Below the pieces are notes generated by a model. The model ran no database searches, was not told the origin of the DNA, and worked only from the letters and a program-made list of their open reading frames with translations. A stretch of DNA of 64,000 nucleotides from PLGF01 sp052139695 (GTDB lineage: Bacteria; Verrucomicrobiota; Verrucomicrobiia; Limisphaerales; Palsa-1400). Shown in pieces: positions 34,180-42,993 of this stretch; positions within the stretch are counted from its first letter, which is position 1; each line of letters opens with the position of its first letter. The stretch covers positions 5,908-69,907 of the forward strand of contig JBKQWF010000217.1 of NCBI GenBank assembly GCA_052139695.1, given 5' to 3'. Position numbers and translations under genes: made by a program.

Positions 34180-34851
34180 TCAGGCTTCGCTGGCCCCTTG
34201 CCAGCAGACAGCAAAGCGAACCAGGGCGTTGCTGTTTTTCAAATTCAGCTTCTTCTGCATTTCAGCGTAATATTCTTCGAGCCTTTGCGGGGTCAAAGCG
34301 AGGTAGGACGCTACCTCTTGGTCGCTTTTCCCGGCGCCCAACAATCCGAGGACCTCCAGTTCCAAGTCGCTCAATCGGTCAATCGCGCGCGGCGGTAACT
34401 GAGGCTGGGCGCGACGGGAACCCTTGGAGCCGGAAGCCAGGACTTCTTCGCTGACGTAGATGCGCCCAGCCAGGACGTCGCGGACGGCGGCAATGATTTC
34501 TTCCGGGTCTTGTTGCTTCATGACGTAACCGTCCCCTCCGGCGCGAAGGACTCTGGCCGCATAAAGTTGCTCATCGCGCATGGAGATAACCAACAACTTC
34601 ATTTGCGGGTAAGCGGGGCGAAGCTGTTTGATCAAATCCAGTCCGCTCATGCCAGGGAGGGTAATATCAACCAGCACAAGGTCAGGTTTGAGGCGAGGGA
34701 TGAGGCGCAGGGCCACTTCCGCCGAGCCGGCTTTGCCACAGACGGTCAAGCCCGGCTCAGTCTTCAGGACTTCCACTAAACCCTCGGCGTAAACCGGGTG
34801 GTCCTCAACCAGGAACACTTTCTTGACATTGGTGCTCGCGCCTTTTTTCAT
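34180..34851 (-). CDS. LuxR/NarL-family response regulator
   Basis: From the ATG at 34851, the 223-residue regulator has a receiver domain (KVFLVEDHPVYAEGLVEVLK, phospho-acceptor in LVLVDITLPGMSG, KQQDPEEI). The C-terminal helix-turn-helix is RLSDLELEVLGLLGAGKSDQ then EVASYLALTPQRLEEYYAEM. GGAG abuts the ATG with no spacer, so the true start could be slightly different. A frame extending upstream to 35046 looks non-coding. It converges on the kinase gene next door. Confidence 0.9.
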   Translation of the reverse strand: MKKGASTNVKKVFLVEDHPVYAEGLVEVLKTEPGLTVCGKAGSAEVALRLIPRLKPDLVLVDITLPGMSGLDLIKQLRPAYPQMKLLVISMRDEQLYAARVLRAGGDGYVMKQQDPEEIIAAVRDVLAGRIYVSEEVLASGSKGSRRAQPQLPPRAIDRLSDLELEVLGLLGAGKSDQEVASYLALTPQRLEEYYAEMQKKLNLKNSNALVRFAVCWQGASEA

Positions 34852-35186
34852 CTCCAGTATGAGGGTGCAATCTAGGGTCCCGCCACCCAAAGTCAATCCT
34901 TGATATGCGGTGTGACCGTGTCGGAAACTGCCGCAAGGCTGGGGGAATAGAGCGATCAAACCAACTCCAGGAAATTCGTTCTTTGACCTGCTCCCTTTCC
35001 TTGCCGGGCTGATGAACTGTTTGGCAGGAAGTTCGTCGCCAGCCAAAAAATGGTTAAGGAATCACCAGAGATAGGGTGCGGTCGGAGTTGAAGGCGATCT
35101 AAACTTCCGGCGAAATTGAGCGAAGTGCCGCGCGGACGGAAGGCCAATTGGCACCGGCAGCCGCGGCCCAGATTATAGGTGAAATC
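34852..35186. other. Intergenic region between divergent regulator and acyl-CoA dehydrogenase operon
   Basis: This 335-bp stretch holds no convincing gene in any frame. It must carry the promoters of both divergent transcripts. I see no obvious operator or repeat in it. Confidence 0.5.
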
Positions 35187-37385
35187 ATGCCAGGAACCTT
35201 GCCTAGCGATATCGTCAACAGCCTCCATACTTTGCCCGGCGATGATATCCGCCAGATGATGTGGCGGTTCGCTGATCGTTATGAATTGCAAATGCTCGTG
35301 CAATCCACCCGTGCCGTGGCCCGAGGGCCTGTGGCCCGGCTGGTCGCCAAAGGAGGGCGCAACTCGCACGAGTGGACGGCTGAGAAGGCCAGCTTGCTCG
35401 CGCATTTCGATGAAAGCGGCATTACAGCCGCCTATCTTGACCCGGAGTATGGCGGCCTTTTCGAAGGTCCGAAAAACCTCGCACTGGCGCTGATGGCCTT
35501 TGAACTTTCGTGGGTGGACGCGGGCGCGGCGACGTGCAGCCTGGCCGGCAACCTGGGGCTGGCCCCGATTCACGAACGCGGGACGCCAGAGCAACGCGCT
35601 CAATATGCCGGTGGCGCCAAGCCGTTGAAACCTGGCGAGAACCGCAAACAGGTTCGCGCCGCCTTTGCCCTCACCGAACCTCTTCCCTTTGCCGGGGTGG
35701 AGACCGGCGTCCTGGCCGGCAAAGTCCGCGTGGCGGAATGGAAGAAAGGCCAGGAACCACTGTTGCAGGTGGACAAGCGCGGACGGTTCATTACAAACAT
35801 GGGCTTTGCCAATGTGGTTACAGCCGCCGTTGAATCAGACGATCCGAAACTCAAGGGCAGCTGCATGGTCATATTGGAGGAAGGCGATCCAGGAGTGTGG
35901 GACCGCGGCACCCCTACCAAGAAGCTCGTCCACCAGCTTTCATCCACCAACGATCCGGTTTTCAATCTCAAAGTGCCCGCCAGCCGGATTGTCGGCGGTT
36001 ACACGATCAAGGATGGCGTCATTGTCCCGAACTATTCCCACGGCGAAATTATCGAAGCGGTTTTCCGCCGCACGCGCGTAACGGTGGGGTTGATGACGGC
36101 GGCCAAGCTGCTCTCGGCTATCGAGCCGGTGATTCTTTATCAACGCCGCCGTTTTCGGGGCGGGCCAGGTGCGCCCGGTACTCCGCGCTATGAATTGGGC
36201 ATCCAGCAGAAACAGGATTCTCTGCATAAACTCGTTGAAGTCTGGGCCACTGGGGAAGCCAGCGCATCACTCGGTTTTGCGGCGGCGCGATTGTTCGATG
36301 AGCTTGACCCGCTGGAAAAGGAAAAGGACCGGCTGCTGGCGAACAAGAAGTTGACTGGGCGCGCCGCCTTCAAAGAACTGATGAGCGCGCAGAACCAGGC
36401 GTTGGAATTGATCAAGGCACGCCAGCCGATTGAAGCTCCTCTTGCCCGTTTCGCGCAACTTGATTCCGTGGCCAACGTCCTTTGTCCGGCTTGCAAACTG
36501 TGGAACACAGGCCACGGCGCGACGATGATGCGCGAGGCGGTCAGTCTCATGGGCGGATACGGTGTGACGGAGGATTGCCCGGGCTTTCTCGGCCAGAAGT
36601 GGATGGACGCGCAATTGGAAGCGACCTACGAGGGACCGGAAGCCGTGCAACGGTTGCAGCTTTCGATCACCATGACGAACGAACTGTTCCTCGCCCAGTT
36701 CCGGCAGTGGATCGCCGAAATGAAACGGATCGCCGCGGAGCGCCCCGGCACCGGCGCTTGCGTGCTTGGCACAGCGATGAGACTCTGGCTTTGGACGTTG
36801 CAACACGTGCAAACGGCCACGGACGCGGACGGCGTCAAGCTCTATCACAAGACGCGCCAAGGCGTAACCTTTCCGCTGGCCGACGCCCTTTGCTGGCTGC
36901 TGGCGGCCCGGCAATTCATCCTCGATGTCATCGAATTGGAGAACAAGGGCATGGAAAGCTCCGCCCTGACGGAGGGCCTGCCGGGAACAGTCACGTTCCT
37001 GAGCGACCTTTGCCATGTGCAGGCGGCGCGGGCGGCGGGAGAGGCTGGCAGGATCGCGGCCGAAATCGTTCACGGCTATAATCGCCATCCGGCGTGGGAC
37101 AATGCGAGCTGCCAGAACTGTTACGGCACCGAGGAGTTGACCATGCTCGAAGGGATCATTCCTGGTATTGACAGTTCGGCGCGCGCTTTCGCCGATGTGG
37201 TCGAAACCAACGGAACGCATCCGCTCAAAGCCGGGCCGTGCGTGAAATGCCCGGGTTTGGAAGGATTTGTTGCCTTGCGGGCCAAGCTCGACACTTGCCT
37301 GACCGGATGCCGCCTGGCGAAAGACCGCGCGGCGGATGCTTTGACAAAGGTGATGACCCGCGAGGTCCTGGATTATCCGGCATGA
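35187..37385 (+). CDS. Acyl-CoA dehydrogenase-like flavoprotein with long C-terminal extension
   Basis: The 732-residue protein starts at the ATG at 35187 with AGGTGA upstream. It is almost twice the size of ordinary acyl-CoA dehydrogenases (about 380-400). The N- and middle regions read as the family fold: YLDPEYGGLFEGPKNLALAL, AFALTEPLPFAGVE, LMGGYGVTEDCPGFLGQKWM and DAQLEATYEGPEAVQRLQ. The last 190 residues are an extra helical region, with cysteines in NASCQNCYG and GPCVKCPGLEG. The stop overlaps the start of the next gene (ATGA). It is probably the dehydrogenase feeding electrons to the ETF encoded downstream. The acyl substrate is unknown. Confidence 0.85.
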   Translation: MPGTLPSDIVNSLHTLPGDDIRQMMWRFADRYELQMLVQSTRAVARGPVARLVAKGGRNSHEWTAEKASLLAHFDESGITAAYLDPEYGGLFEGPKNLALALMAFELSWVDAGAATCSLAGNLGLAPIHERGTPEQRAQYAGGAKPLKPGENRKQVRAAFALTEPLPFAGVETGVLAGKVRVAEWKKGQEPLLQVDKRGRFITNMGFANVVTAAVESDDPKLKGSCMVILEEGDPGVWDRGTPTKKLVHQLSSTNDPVFNLKVPASRIVGGYTIKDGVIVPNYSHGEIIEAVFRRTRVTVGLMTAAKLLSAIEPVILYQRRRFRGGPGAPGTPRYELGIQQKQDSLHKLVEVWATGEASASLGFAAARLFDELDPLEKEKDRLLANKKLTGRAAFKELMSAQNQALELIKARQPIEAPLARFAQLDSVANVLCPACKLWNTGHGATMMREAVSLMGGYGVTEDCPGFLGQKWMDAQLEATYEGPEAVQRLQLSITMTNELFLAQFRQWIAEMKRIAAERPGTGACVLGTAMRLWLWTLQHVQTATDADGVKLYHKTRQGVTFPLADALCWLLAARQFILDVIELENKGMESSALTEGLPGTVTFLSDLCHVQAARAAGEAGRIAAEIVHGYNRHPAWDNASCQNCYGTEELTMLEGIIPGIDSSARAFADVVETNGTHPLKAGPCVKCPGLEGFVALRAKLDTCLTGCRLAKDRAADALTKVMTREVLDYPA

Positions 37386-39262
37386 TTGTTTCGCAAGGGG
37401 AATCATTGTCTTCACCGACGGTTGAGCATCCGCGCATGGACGCGGACATTGTGTGCGTCGGGATGGGGCCGGCGACGGCGGGCTTCCTCACGACTCTTTG
37501 CCGCCAACTCGTCGATGCCAGCGGCAACCCCGCCGTCGAAAGCGCAGTGGCGCCCGGCCTGCCCGCTCAGGTGCTTTGCTACGAGCGGGCGGATGACATT
37601 GGTTTTGGCGTTTCCGGCGTGGTGACGAAAGCGCGGGCCTTGCGGGTCAGCCTGCCGGAAATTGACCAGGCTGGCATCCCCATGATGGCGCCCGTGGCGG
37701 ATGAGAAAGTTCTGTATCTGCTGGATCCGGGGGGTGCGAGCCGCCGGAGCGCGACGTTACGGATGGCGGACAGGCTCGTTCGCGCCTGTAAATGGGCGTT
37801 GCCGGTAGAGCATGAGGCGTTGACACTTCCATGGACTCCCGACTTTCTCCACAAACGCGGCGGACTTGTGCTGTCGTTGGGCCAATTTCTGCAATGGGTT
37901 GGGGCACAGGTGCAAAGCGCCGGCACGGTCCAGATTTGGCCGGGAACGCCAGTAGGACAGGCGCTAATGGAAGGGGACAAAGTCGTTGGGGTACGACTGC
38001 TGGACCAGGGCGTGGACAAAGAAGGCGCGGCTGCCGAGGGCTTCACCCCGGGAATGGACATTCACGCTGCCCTGACAGTGGTGGGGGACGGTCCGGTGGG
38101 GGCCATTGGCCAGCAATTGGAGGCTCATTTTGGAGCCGCGCCGGGTCATCATGCGCGGGATTGGGCCGTCGGGATGAAGTTCGTCGTGGACTTGCCTAAG
38201 GATACGCCGCTGAAATCCGGCACGGTGCTGCACACGTTCGGCTATCCTGAACCGGAAATCTTCGGATTCTTCTACGTCCATCCGGACCATGTGGCGTCGC
38301 TGGGCATTTTTGTCCCGTCATGGTTCGACAGTCCGGTGCGGACCTCCTATCGCTATCTGCAACACTGGATGCTGCATCCTTATCTCTGGCGTTACCTTAA
38401 GGGCGGCAAACTCCGTTCCTGGGGCGCGAAAACTCTGGGAGAATCCGGGCGGCGGGGAGAACCCTGCCTGGTTGGCGATGGTTACGCGCGCATTGGCGAA
38501 GGCAGCGGGAGCACGAATGTCCTCACCGGTTCCGGGGTGGACGAGGCTTGGGCGACTGGCGGGCAACTGGCGGAGGCAGTGCTGGAATTGCTGAAAGCGA
38601 AAAAGCCGTTTACGAAGGAGAACCTGGAACAATCGTATGTCCGACGCCGCCGCGCGAGTTGGGTGGAAAAGGAGGCGCGGGTGGCTGAAAAATCACGTGA
38701 CGGTTTTCAATGCGGAGTCATTACCGGCATGGTGGGAATGGCGCTGGCTGGCTGGACTGGCGGACGCATCACACTGCCCGTGAAATCCCGCCGGCCATGG
38801 GAACGCATTCCCTCCTTGGAAGATTACTACCGGGGCCGAATTGATCCCGGCGAGGTGCGGAGAATTCGGGACGACTGTTATGCCCGCGGGGTTTCCGCCC
38901 ATGCCGCTCTTATGGAACGGGCGGGTTGGCCGGCCATCCCGTACGACGGCCAGCTCTTGGTCTCGCACCAGGATGCGCTCCTCCTCGGCGGCAAGGTGCA
39001 AGCGCCCTCGGGTTACGCCGACCACGTCGCCTTTCTGTTTCCGAATCAATGCCGCCAATGCGGGACAAAGCTGTGTGTGGAGGTGTGTTCAGGGCAGGCC
39101 ATTACGCCAGGAGAGGATGGGGTCCCCAGTTTTGACCGCGAAAAATGTGTTCACTGCGGGGCGTGCCTTTGGAATTGTGCGTCCGCCGCGCCTGGAAACC
39201 CGGAGCGGATGGGAGTAGCCTTTAGCGCCGGAACCGGGGGGCTGCACTCGGCGGAAAATTGA
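37382..39262 (+). CDS. ETF-quinone oxidoreductase-like FAD protein with extra Fe-S cysteines
   Basis: The 626-residue protein starts at an ATG overlapping the preceding stop. The N-terminal FAD-binding region is ADIVCVGMGPATAGFLTTL, and a second FAD-contact segment is RIGEGSGSTNVLTGSGVDEA. The C-terminal ferredoxin-like tail has CVHCGACLWNC, the usual [4Fe-4S] motif of ETF-QO/FixX. It also has CRQCGTKLCVEVC just before it, offering four more cysteines for a second cluster. The enzyme would pass electrons from ETF to quinone or another acceptor. It lies between the dehydrogenase and the ETF subunit genes. Confidence 0.85.
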   Translation: MIVSQGESLSSPTVEHPRMDADIVCVGMGPATAGFLTTLCRQLVDASGNPAVESAVAPGLPAQVLCYERADDIGFGVSGVVTKARALRVSLPEIDQAGIPMMAPVADEKVLYLLDPGGASRRSATLRMADRLVRACKWALPVEHEALTLPWTPDFLHKRGGLVLSLGQFLQWVGAQVQSAGTVQIWPGTPVGQALMEGDKVVGVRLLDQGVDKEGAAAEGFTPGMDIHAALTVVGDGPVGAIGQQLEAHFGAAPGHHARDWAVGMKFVVDLPKDTPLKSGTVLHTFGYPEPEIFGFFYVHPDHVASLGIFVPSWFDSPVRTSYRYLQHWMLHPYLWRYLKGGKLRSWGAKTLGESGRRGEPCLVGDGYARIGEGSGSTNVLTGSGVDEAWATGGQLAEAVLELLKAKKPFTKENLEQSYVRRRRASWVEKEARVAEKSRDGFQCGVITGMVGMALAGWTGGRITLPVKSRRPWERIPSLEDYYRGRIDPGEVRRIRDDCYARGVSAHAALMERAGWPAIPYDGQLLVSHQDALLLGGKVQAPSGYADHVAFLFPNQCRQCGTKLCVEVCSGQAITPGEDGVPSFDREKCVHCGACLWNCASAAPGNPERMGVAFSAGTGGLHSAEN

Positions 39263-39267
39263 AATTT

Positions 39268-40077
39268 ATGAGCATTGCTTATCAAATCGTCGTCTGCGCG
39301 GGGATCGTGCCTGATCCCTTGCAGACCCTGGAACCTATTGCAACGCCGACTGGGCCGGCTTTAAAAAATGAACTCATGCTGCCCGCCATTCTCGATCCCT
39401 GGGCCAGCCACGCCCTCTACGAGGCGGCGAATCTGGCGAAGAACGCTCCGGGCAGCAAAGTCTGGCTGGTCAGCCTTGGCCCGAAAGCGAAGCTCCAGCA
39501 AGTGATGATGACGGTCGCGCAGAAAGTGCCATTTGAACTCGTGGCATTGGACGGCCCAGCCAGCGGCTTTTGCGACGCGGCGGAAGTGGCATCAGCTCTC
39601 GCTGGCGCCATCCAGGCCATTGCCGGACTGGATAAGTCCAGGCTGCTCATTTTTGGCGGCTGGGAGTCAGCTTCGCGCGGCGCGGGGGCCACATTGCAAA
39701 TGCTAGGGGAACGTCTTGGCATCCTGGACCAGTTCCAAGGCGTGGATGAATTGAAAATCGGCGGCGACGGTTCGTTGGAAATCCTGGAGCGCATCGAGGG
39801 CGGACGACATCAGGTCTCCAAATGCGCTGGTCCGCCGGCCCTGTTGGGCTGGGCCACGGGAAATTTGCCTGAGCCAAAGAACAATCCACAGGTGGGAATG
39901 GCCAATATGCGCTCGGCGATGCCCGCGTTGCAGAAGGCCAAACCAACGAAACTTTCCGCGGACGGTTTGAAATTCGTCAGCGTCACGCTGCCGAAACAGG
40001 CGCGCGAAACGAGAATCGTCAAGGACGCGGCGCCGGAGGACATCGCCCGGGAAATTGTGGAGTGGATCAAGAAATAG
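39268..40077 (+). CDS. Electron transfer flavoprotein, beta subunit
   Basis: The 269-residue protein has the ETF beta pattern: AYQIVVCAGIVPDPLQTLEP, LPAILDPWASHALYEAANLA, VWLVSLGPKAKLQQVMMTVA, and a C-terminal ETRIVKDAAPEDIAREIVEW. The start at 39268 is preferred over an overlapping TTG at 39259. ETF beta binds AMP or, in bifurcating forms, a second flavin. The alpha subunit follows after 18 bp. Similarity to FixA is equally possible. Confidence 0.9.
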   Translation: MSIAYQIVVCAGIVPDPLQTLEPIATPTGPALKNELMLPAILDPWASHALYEAANLAKNAPGSKVWLVSLGPKAKLQQVMMTVAQKVPFELVALDGPASGFCDAAEVASALAGAIQAIAGLDKSRLLIFGGWESASRGAGATLQMLGERLGILDQFQGVDELKIGGDGSLEILERIEGGRHQVSKCAGPPALLGWATGNLPEPKNNPQVGMANMRSAMPALQKAKPTKLSADGLKFVSVTLPKQARETRIVKDAAPEDIAREIVEWIKK

Positions 40078-40095
40078 AACAGAAAGCTCAAGACA

Positions 40096-41130
40096 ATGGA
40101 AACAGTTCTTCTCCTGGCTCATACCGAAACGGATGGCTCGTTGGCGAAATCGGCCCGCGAAGCGATGCGGGCGGCGGCAACAATGCAGAAGGCGATGGCC
40201 GGTTCCACGCTCGCGATTGGTTTGATTGGCGAGAATGTCCAGGCGGCGGCTGATTCCATAGCCTCGTGCCCCGCGACCCGATATTTCGGGGTGAGCGGCC
40301 CGGACTTTGCCCAGGCGCGATACGGGACCGACGCGGCCGCGGCGGAAGCCATCTGCAAAGCGGCGCAACCCACCCTGGTGGTGGCCCCGGCGACTTCGCG
40401 TTGGAACCGGGTGTTGGCTGGAGTGGCCCAGCGTCTCGGCGGCTGCGTGGATACACATGTTACTGGACTGGCTGTCGCTGAGGGCGTTATTGCCATCCAT
40501 CGCTGGTATTATCGACAGCGGATGGAATCCACTTTGCAACGCGCGCAACGGCCGTGGTTTATCCTGGTTGAGCCAGGGACTCAGCCGGCTTGTCAATGCG
40601 GCGCCGGAAAGGCGGCGGTCGAGACGGTTTCCGTGGAAATTCCGACGTCATGCTTGCGCACGACTGTCCTGGGCGCGCGGGAGCTGGCGGCAGACGCGCA
40701 GACCATTCGGCCCGACGCGCCGTTGCTGTTTGTCGCCGGAGCAGGCTGGACCAAGAAGCAGGCCGACGGCCAGACCCATCTGGCGGAGGCGGAAAAGATC
40801 ATCCAGGAGTTTCTCAAAGTCTCTCGCGCCTCGCTCGGCAGCAGCAAATCGCTGGTGGACCTCGGCGGGGAAGGGCAGGCCGTGCTGCCGTTCCTTTCGC
40901 ACTTGAATCAAATCGGCCAGACCGGTTCCACCCCGCGCCATGCGAAGGGCTTAAGCACCTGCTGCCACGGGGAGGAACCGCATACGGTGGGTTGGCGCTT
41001 CATTGCCGAACGCCGCGCCATCAGCCTCGACCCCAACTGCGGCTGGGCGCGCGGCAAAGCGGACGTCCTCTATGTGGCCGACGCCTTTAAAGTCATGGCG
41101 CGGGTGAGTGAGTTATTGACAGAGAAGTAA
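40096..41130 (+). CDS. Electron transfer flavoprotein, alpha subunit
   Basis: The 344-residue protein has the ETF alpha layout. The N-terminal domain is METVLLLAHTETDGSLAKSA. The FAD-binding C-terminal half includes LLFVAGAGWTKKQADGQTHL, and the distal part contains HTVGWRFIAERRAISLDPNC, with the usual 'KADVLYVAD' ending. The ordinary SGAxQHxxG loop reads as STCCHGEEPHTVGW, so the flavin site differs. It forms a heterodimer with the preceding subunit and completes a four-gene operon running from 35187 to 41130. Confidence 0.88.
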   Translation: METVLLLAHTETDGSLAKSAREAMRAAATMQKAMAGSTLAIGLIGENVQAAADSIASCPATRYFGVSGPDFAQARYGTDAAAAEAICKAAQPTLVVAPATSRWNRVLAGVAQRLGGCVDTHVTGLAVAEGVIAIHRWYYRQRMESTLQRAQRPWFILVEPGTQPACQCGAGKAAVETVSVEIPTSCLRTTVLGARELAADAQTIRPDAPLLFVAGAGWTKKQADGQTHLAEAEKIIQEFLKVSRASLGSSKSLVDLGGEGQAVLPFLSHLNQIGQTGSTPRHAKGLSTCCHGEEPHTVGWRFIAERRAISLDPNCGWARGKADVLYVADAFKVMARVSELLTEK

Positions 41131-41437
41131 TGCGGCTCGGCCAGCTAACCAAGGGTAGATAGGAACAATGGCGCTTCTCATCGATCCTGCCTCCTGCAAA
41201 TGCCGCCACTGCGGCCCGGGTTTGGCCACAGACTGACCCGGATTGACCCGGATTGACCCGGATTTCCTCTCCCAAGAATCTGTGTTCATCTGTGTCGATC
41301 TGTGGCTTGAAGTAATTTGACGCTTCGACATTGTCAAAGCATCTGCGGGGACGAGAAAGTCTTCCCTGCCGCCTCGTTTTAATTCAGGCCTCTTTTTTTT
41401 GGATTGAATTGGAGTTTATTCTCGCGAAAATGGCGGC
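41131..41437. other. Intergenic region with a palindromic repeat element
   Basis: These 307 bp contain no gene I can support. They hold the terminal-inverted-repeat element at 41225-41306, with three 10-bp tandem units inside, and AT-rich sequence just before the next gene. Confidence 0.5.
41225..41306. repeat. 82-bp palindromic element with 8-bp terminal inverted repeats
   Basis: GCCACAGA at 41225-41232 and TCTGTGGC at 41299-41306 are exact inverted repeats. Inside lie three 10-bp tandem units (one GACTGACCCG and two GATTGACCCG, 41231-41260) and a TCTGTG-rich right half. The element at 52453-52522 has the same ends. Confidence 0.65.
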
Positions 41438-42718
41438 ATGAGCAATGCCACCGGACCCATCACTTCTCCCGCAGCCAGCATGCCGGCTTCGACCCAGCCG
41501 ATCCCGCAACGCTTGATGTCGTTGGATGCCTTGCGTGGCTTCGACATGTTTTGGATTGCCGCCGCCGAGCCGCTCGTCGCCGCCTTGGGGAAAATCATCC
41601 AAGCCAATGGTCATCAAGGCGTGGGACTCTCGGTGGTGGGCTTCGTCGCCTACGAATTGGACCACGCGGAATGGCAGGGATTCCATTTCGAGGACTTGAT
41701 TTTTCCGCTCTTCGTTTTCATGGCGGGAATATCGATTGTTTTTTCCCTCAGAAAAACCATCCAGCGCGAGGGAAGATCGAAAGCGGTGGCGCGGGTCTTG
41801 CGGCGGGGGGTTTTGCTCTACCTCCTCGGCATTTTTTATTACGGCGGCTTCTCCGAGCCGTGGCCGCACCTGCGCTTAATGGGCGTGCTGCAAAGAATCG
41901 GCCTGTGTTATATGTGCGCCGGCCTCATGTTCTGCTTCTTCAATTTGCGCGCGATGATGGCCATCGCCGCCGCGCTCTTGCTCGGCTATTGGGCGCTGGT
42001 CATGTGGGTTCCAATTCGGGATATTCAATTGCAGAAGGATGCGCTGGCGGCCCTGGCGGCCAAGCGCGGCGTGGCCAATGATCCGGAGGCGCTGTTCCAA
42101 AGCACCACGGAACGAGTCAAGGGCCGTCTCGACCCGGGATTGAATGTCCCCAACCACTTCGACTTTCAACATCTGCCCGGTTTCAAATGGGACACCTACT
42201 ACGATCCTGAAGGAATTTTGAGCACCTTGCCGGCGATCGTCACCTGTCTGCTGGGCGTTTTCGCGGGGTTGCTGCTCCTGGACCCTTCGCGCAACGATCA
42301 GCAGAAATTTGTTTTACTGCTGGCCTGCGGTTTAGGGCTGGTGGCGCTGGGGTGGGCCTGGGGCTCGCAATTTCCTGTCATTAAGAAACTCTGGACGTCT
42401 TCCTACGTCCTGGTGGCGGGAGGTTATAGCGCCCTGCTGCTGGCGGTCTTTTATTTGATAGTCGATATGTTGAAAATCCAATTGTGGTGCCAGCCCTTTG
42501 TCTGGATGGGGATGAACTCCATCACCATTTACATGGCCGGCAACATTTTGGGAGGATTTGGCAAACTGGCCAGCCGCTTTGTCGGCGGGGACATCAGCGC
42601 CTGGTTTGATCAACGGCTCATGGGCAGCGGCGATCTGGTCGGCGCGTTGATGGAAATGGTTCTGGCCTTTTGGCTGGTCCATTTCCTCTATCGGAGAAAA
42701 ATCTTTCTGCGGCTGTAG
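41438..42718 (+). CDS. DUF5009/HGSNAT-like membrane acyltransferase
   Basis: The 426-residue polytopic protein begins with the family signature RLMSLDALRGFDMFWIAAAE. Next comes HFEDLIFPLFVFMAGISIVF, then about ten helices. The layout resembles heparan-alpha-glucosaminide N-acetyltransferase homologues and the bacterial DUF5009 family, which transfer acetyl groups across the membrane. A large extracytoplasmic loop with FQHLPGFKWDTYYDPEG lies near residue 245. It is flanked by intergenic repeats, so it appears monocistronic. The acceptor is unknown; cell-envelope sugars are the usual guess. Confidence 0.82.
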   Translation: MSNATGPITSPAASMPASTQPIPQRLMSLDALRGFDMFWIAAAEPLVAALGKIIQANGHQGVGLSVVGFVAYELDHAEWQGFHFEDLIFPLFVFMAGISIVFSLRKTIQREGRSKAVARVLRRGVLLYLLGIFYYGGFSEPWPHLRLMGVLQRIGLCYMCAGLMFCFFNLRAMMAIAAALLLGYWALVMWVPIRDIQLQKDALAALAAKRGVANDPEALFQSTTERVKGRLDPGLNVPNHFDFQHLPGFKWDTYYDPEGILSTLPAIVTCLLGVFAGLLLLDPSRNDQQKFVLLLACGLGLVALGWAWGSQFPVIKKLWTSSYVLVAGGYSALLLAVFYLIVDMLKIQLWCQPFVWMGMNSITIYMAGNILGGFGKLASRFVGGDISAWFDQRLMGSGDLVGALMEMVLAFWLVHFLYRRKIFLRL

Positions 42719-42733
42719 GCAAGAATTTTATCA

Positions 42734-42880
42734 TTGGACTTTTTCGGGGAGAAAACAGTAAGAGATCTCAATCGCATTCTATCGTTATTCCTGACATGGC
42801 CTGTGATACACAAGATCATCAATTGGGAACGTCTGGAAGATTTGATCCAAAAGCATGAGAAACACGGCACCAAATCCTAG
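42734..42880 (+). CDS. Possible 48-residue AT-rich ORF or gene remnant
   Basis: A frame from a TTG at 42734 to the TAG at 42880 encodes a helical peptide with LNRILSLFLTWPVIHKI and INWERLEDLIQKHEKHG. It reads like the C-terminal end of a larger protein. Its base composition is clearly more AT-rich than the neighbours. It happens to be in frame with the preceding gene after that gene's stop. I recognise no family, and it may be non-coding. Confidence 0.25.
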   Translation: MDFFGEKTVRDLNRILSLFLTWPVIHKIINWERLEDLIQKHEKHGTKS

Positions 42881-42993
42881 TCATCGGTTTGTGAGTCTTC
42901 TCTGTGTCTCTGTGCCTCTGTGGTTTCAATCCTAAATCTGAGAGATAATTCGACGAGATTTTGGGCGCAAGAATCTAGTCAGACGCTGTTTGC

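Noticed and set aside
36267..37415. Long minus-strand frame over the acyl-CoA dehydrogenase gene
   Set aside because: Shadow frame opposite a gene with clear family motifs.
41231..41260. Three 10-bp tandem units considered as a CRISPR-like repeat
   Set aside because: Units are adjacent with no spacers and too short; they are part of a palindromic element.
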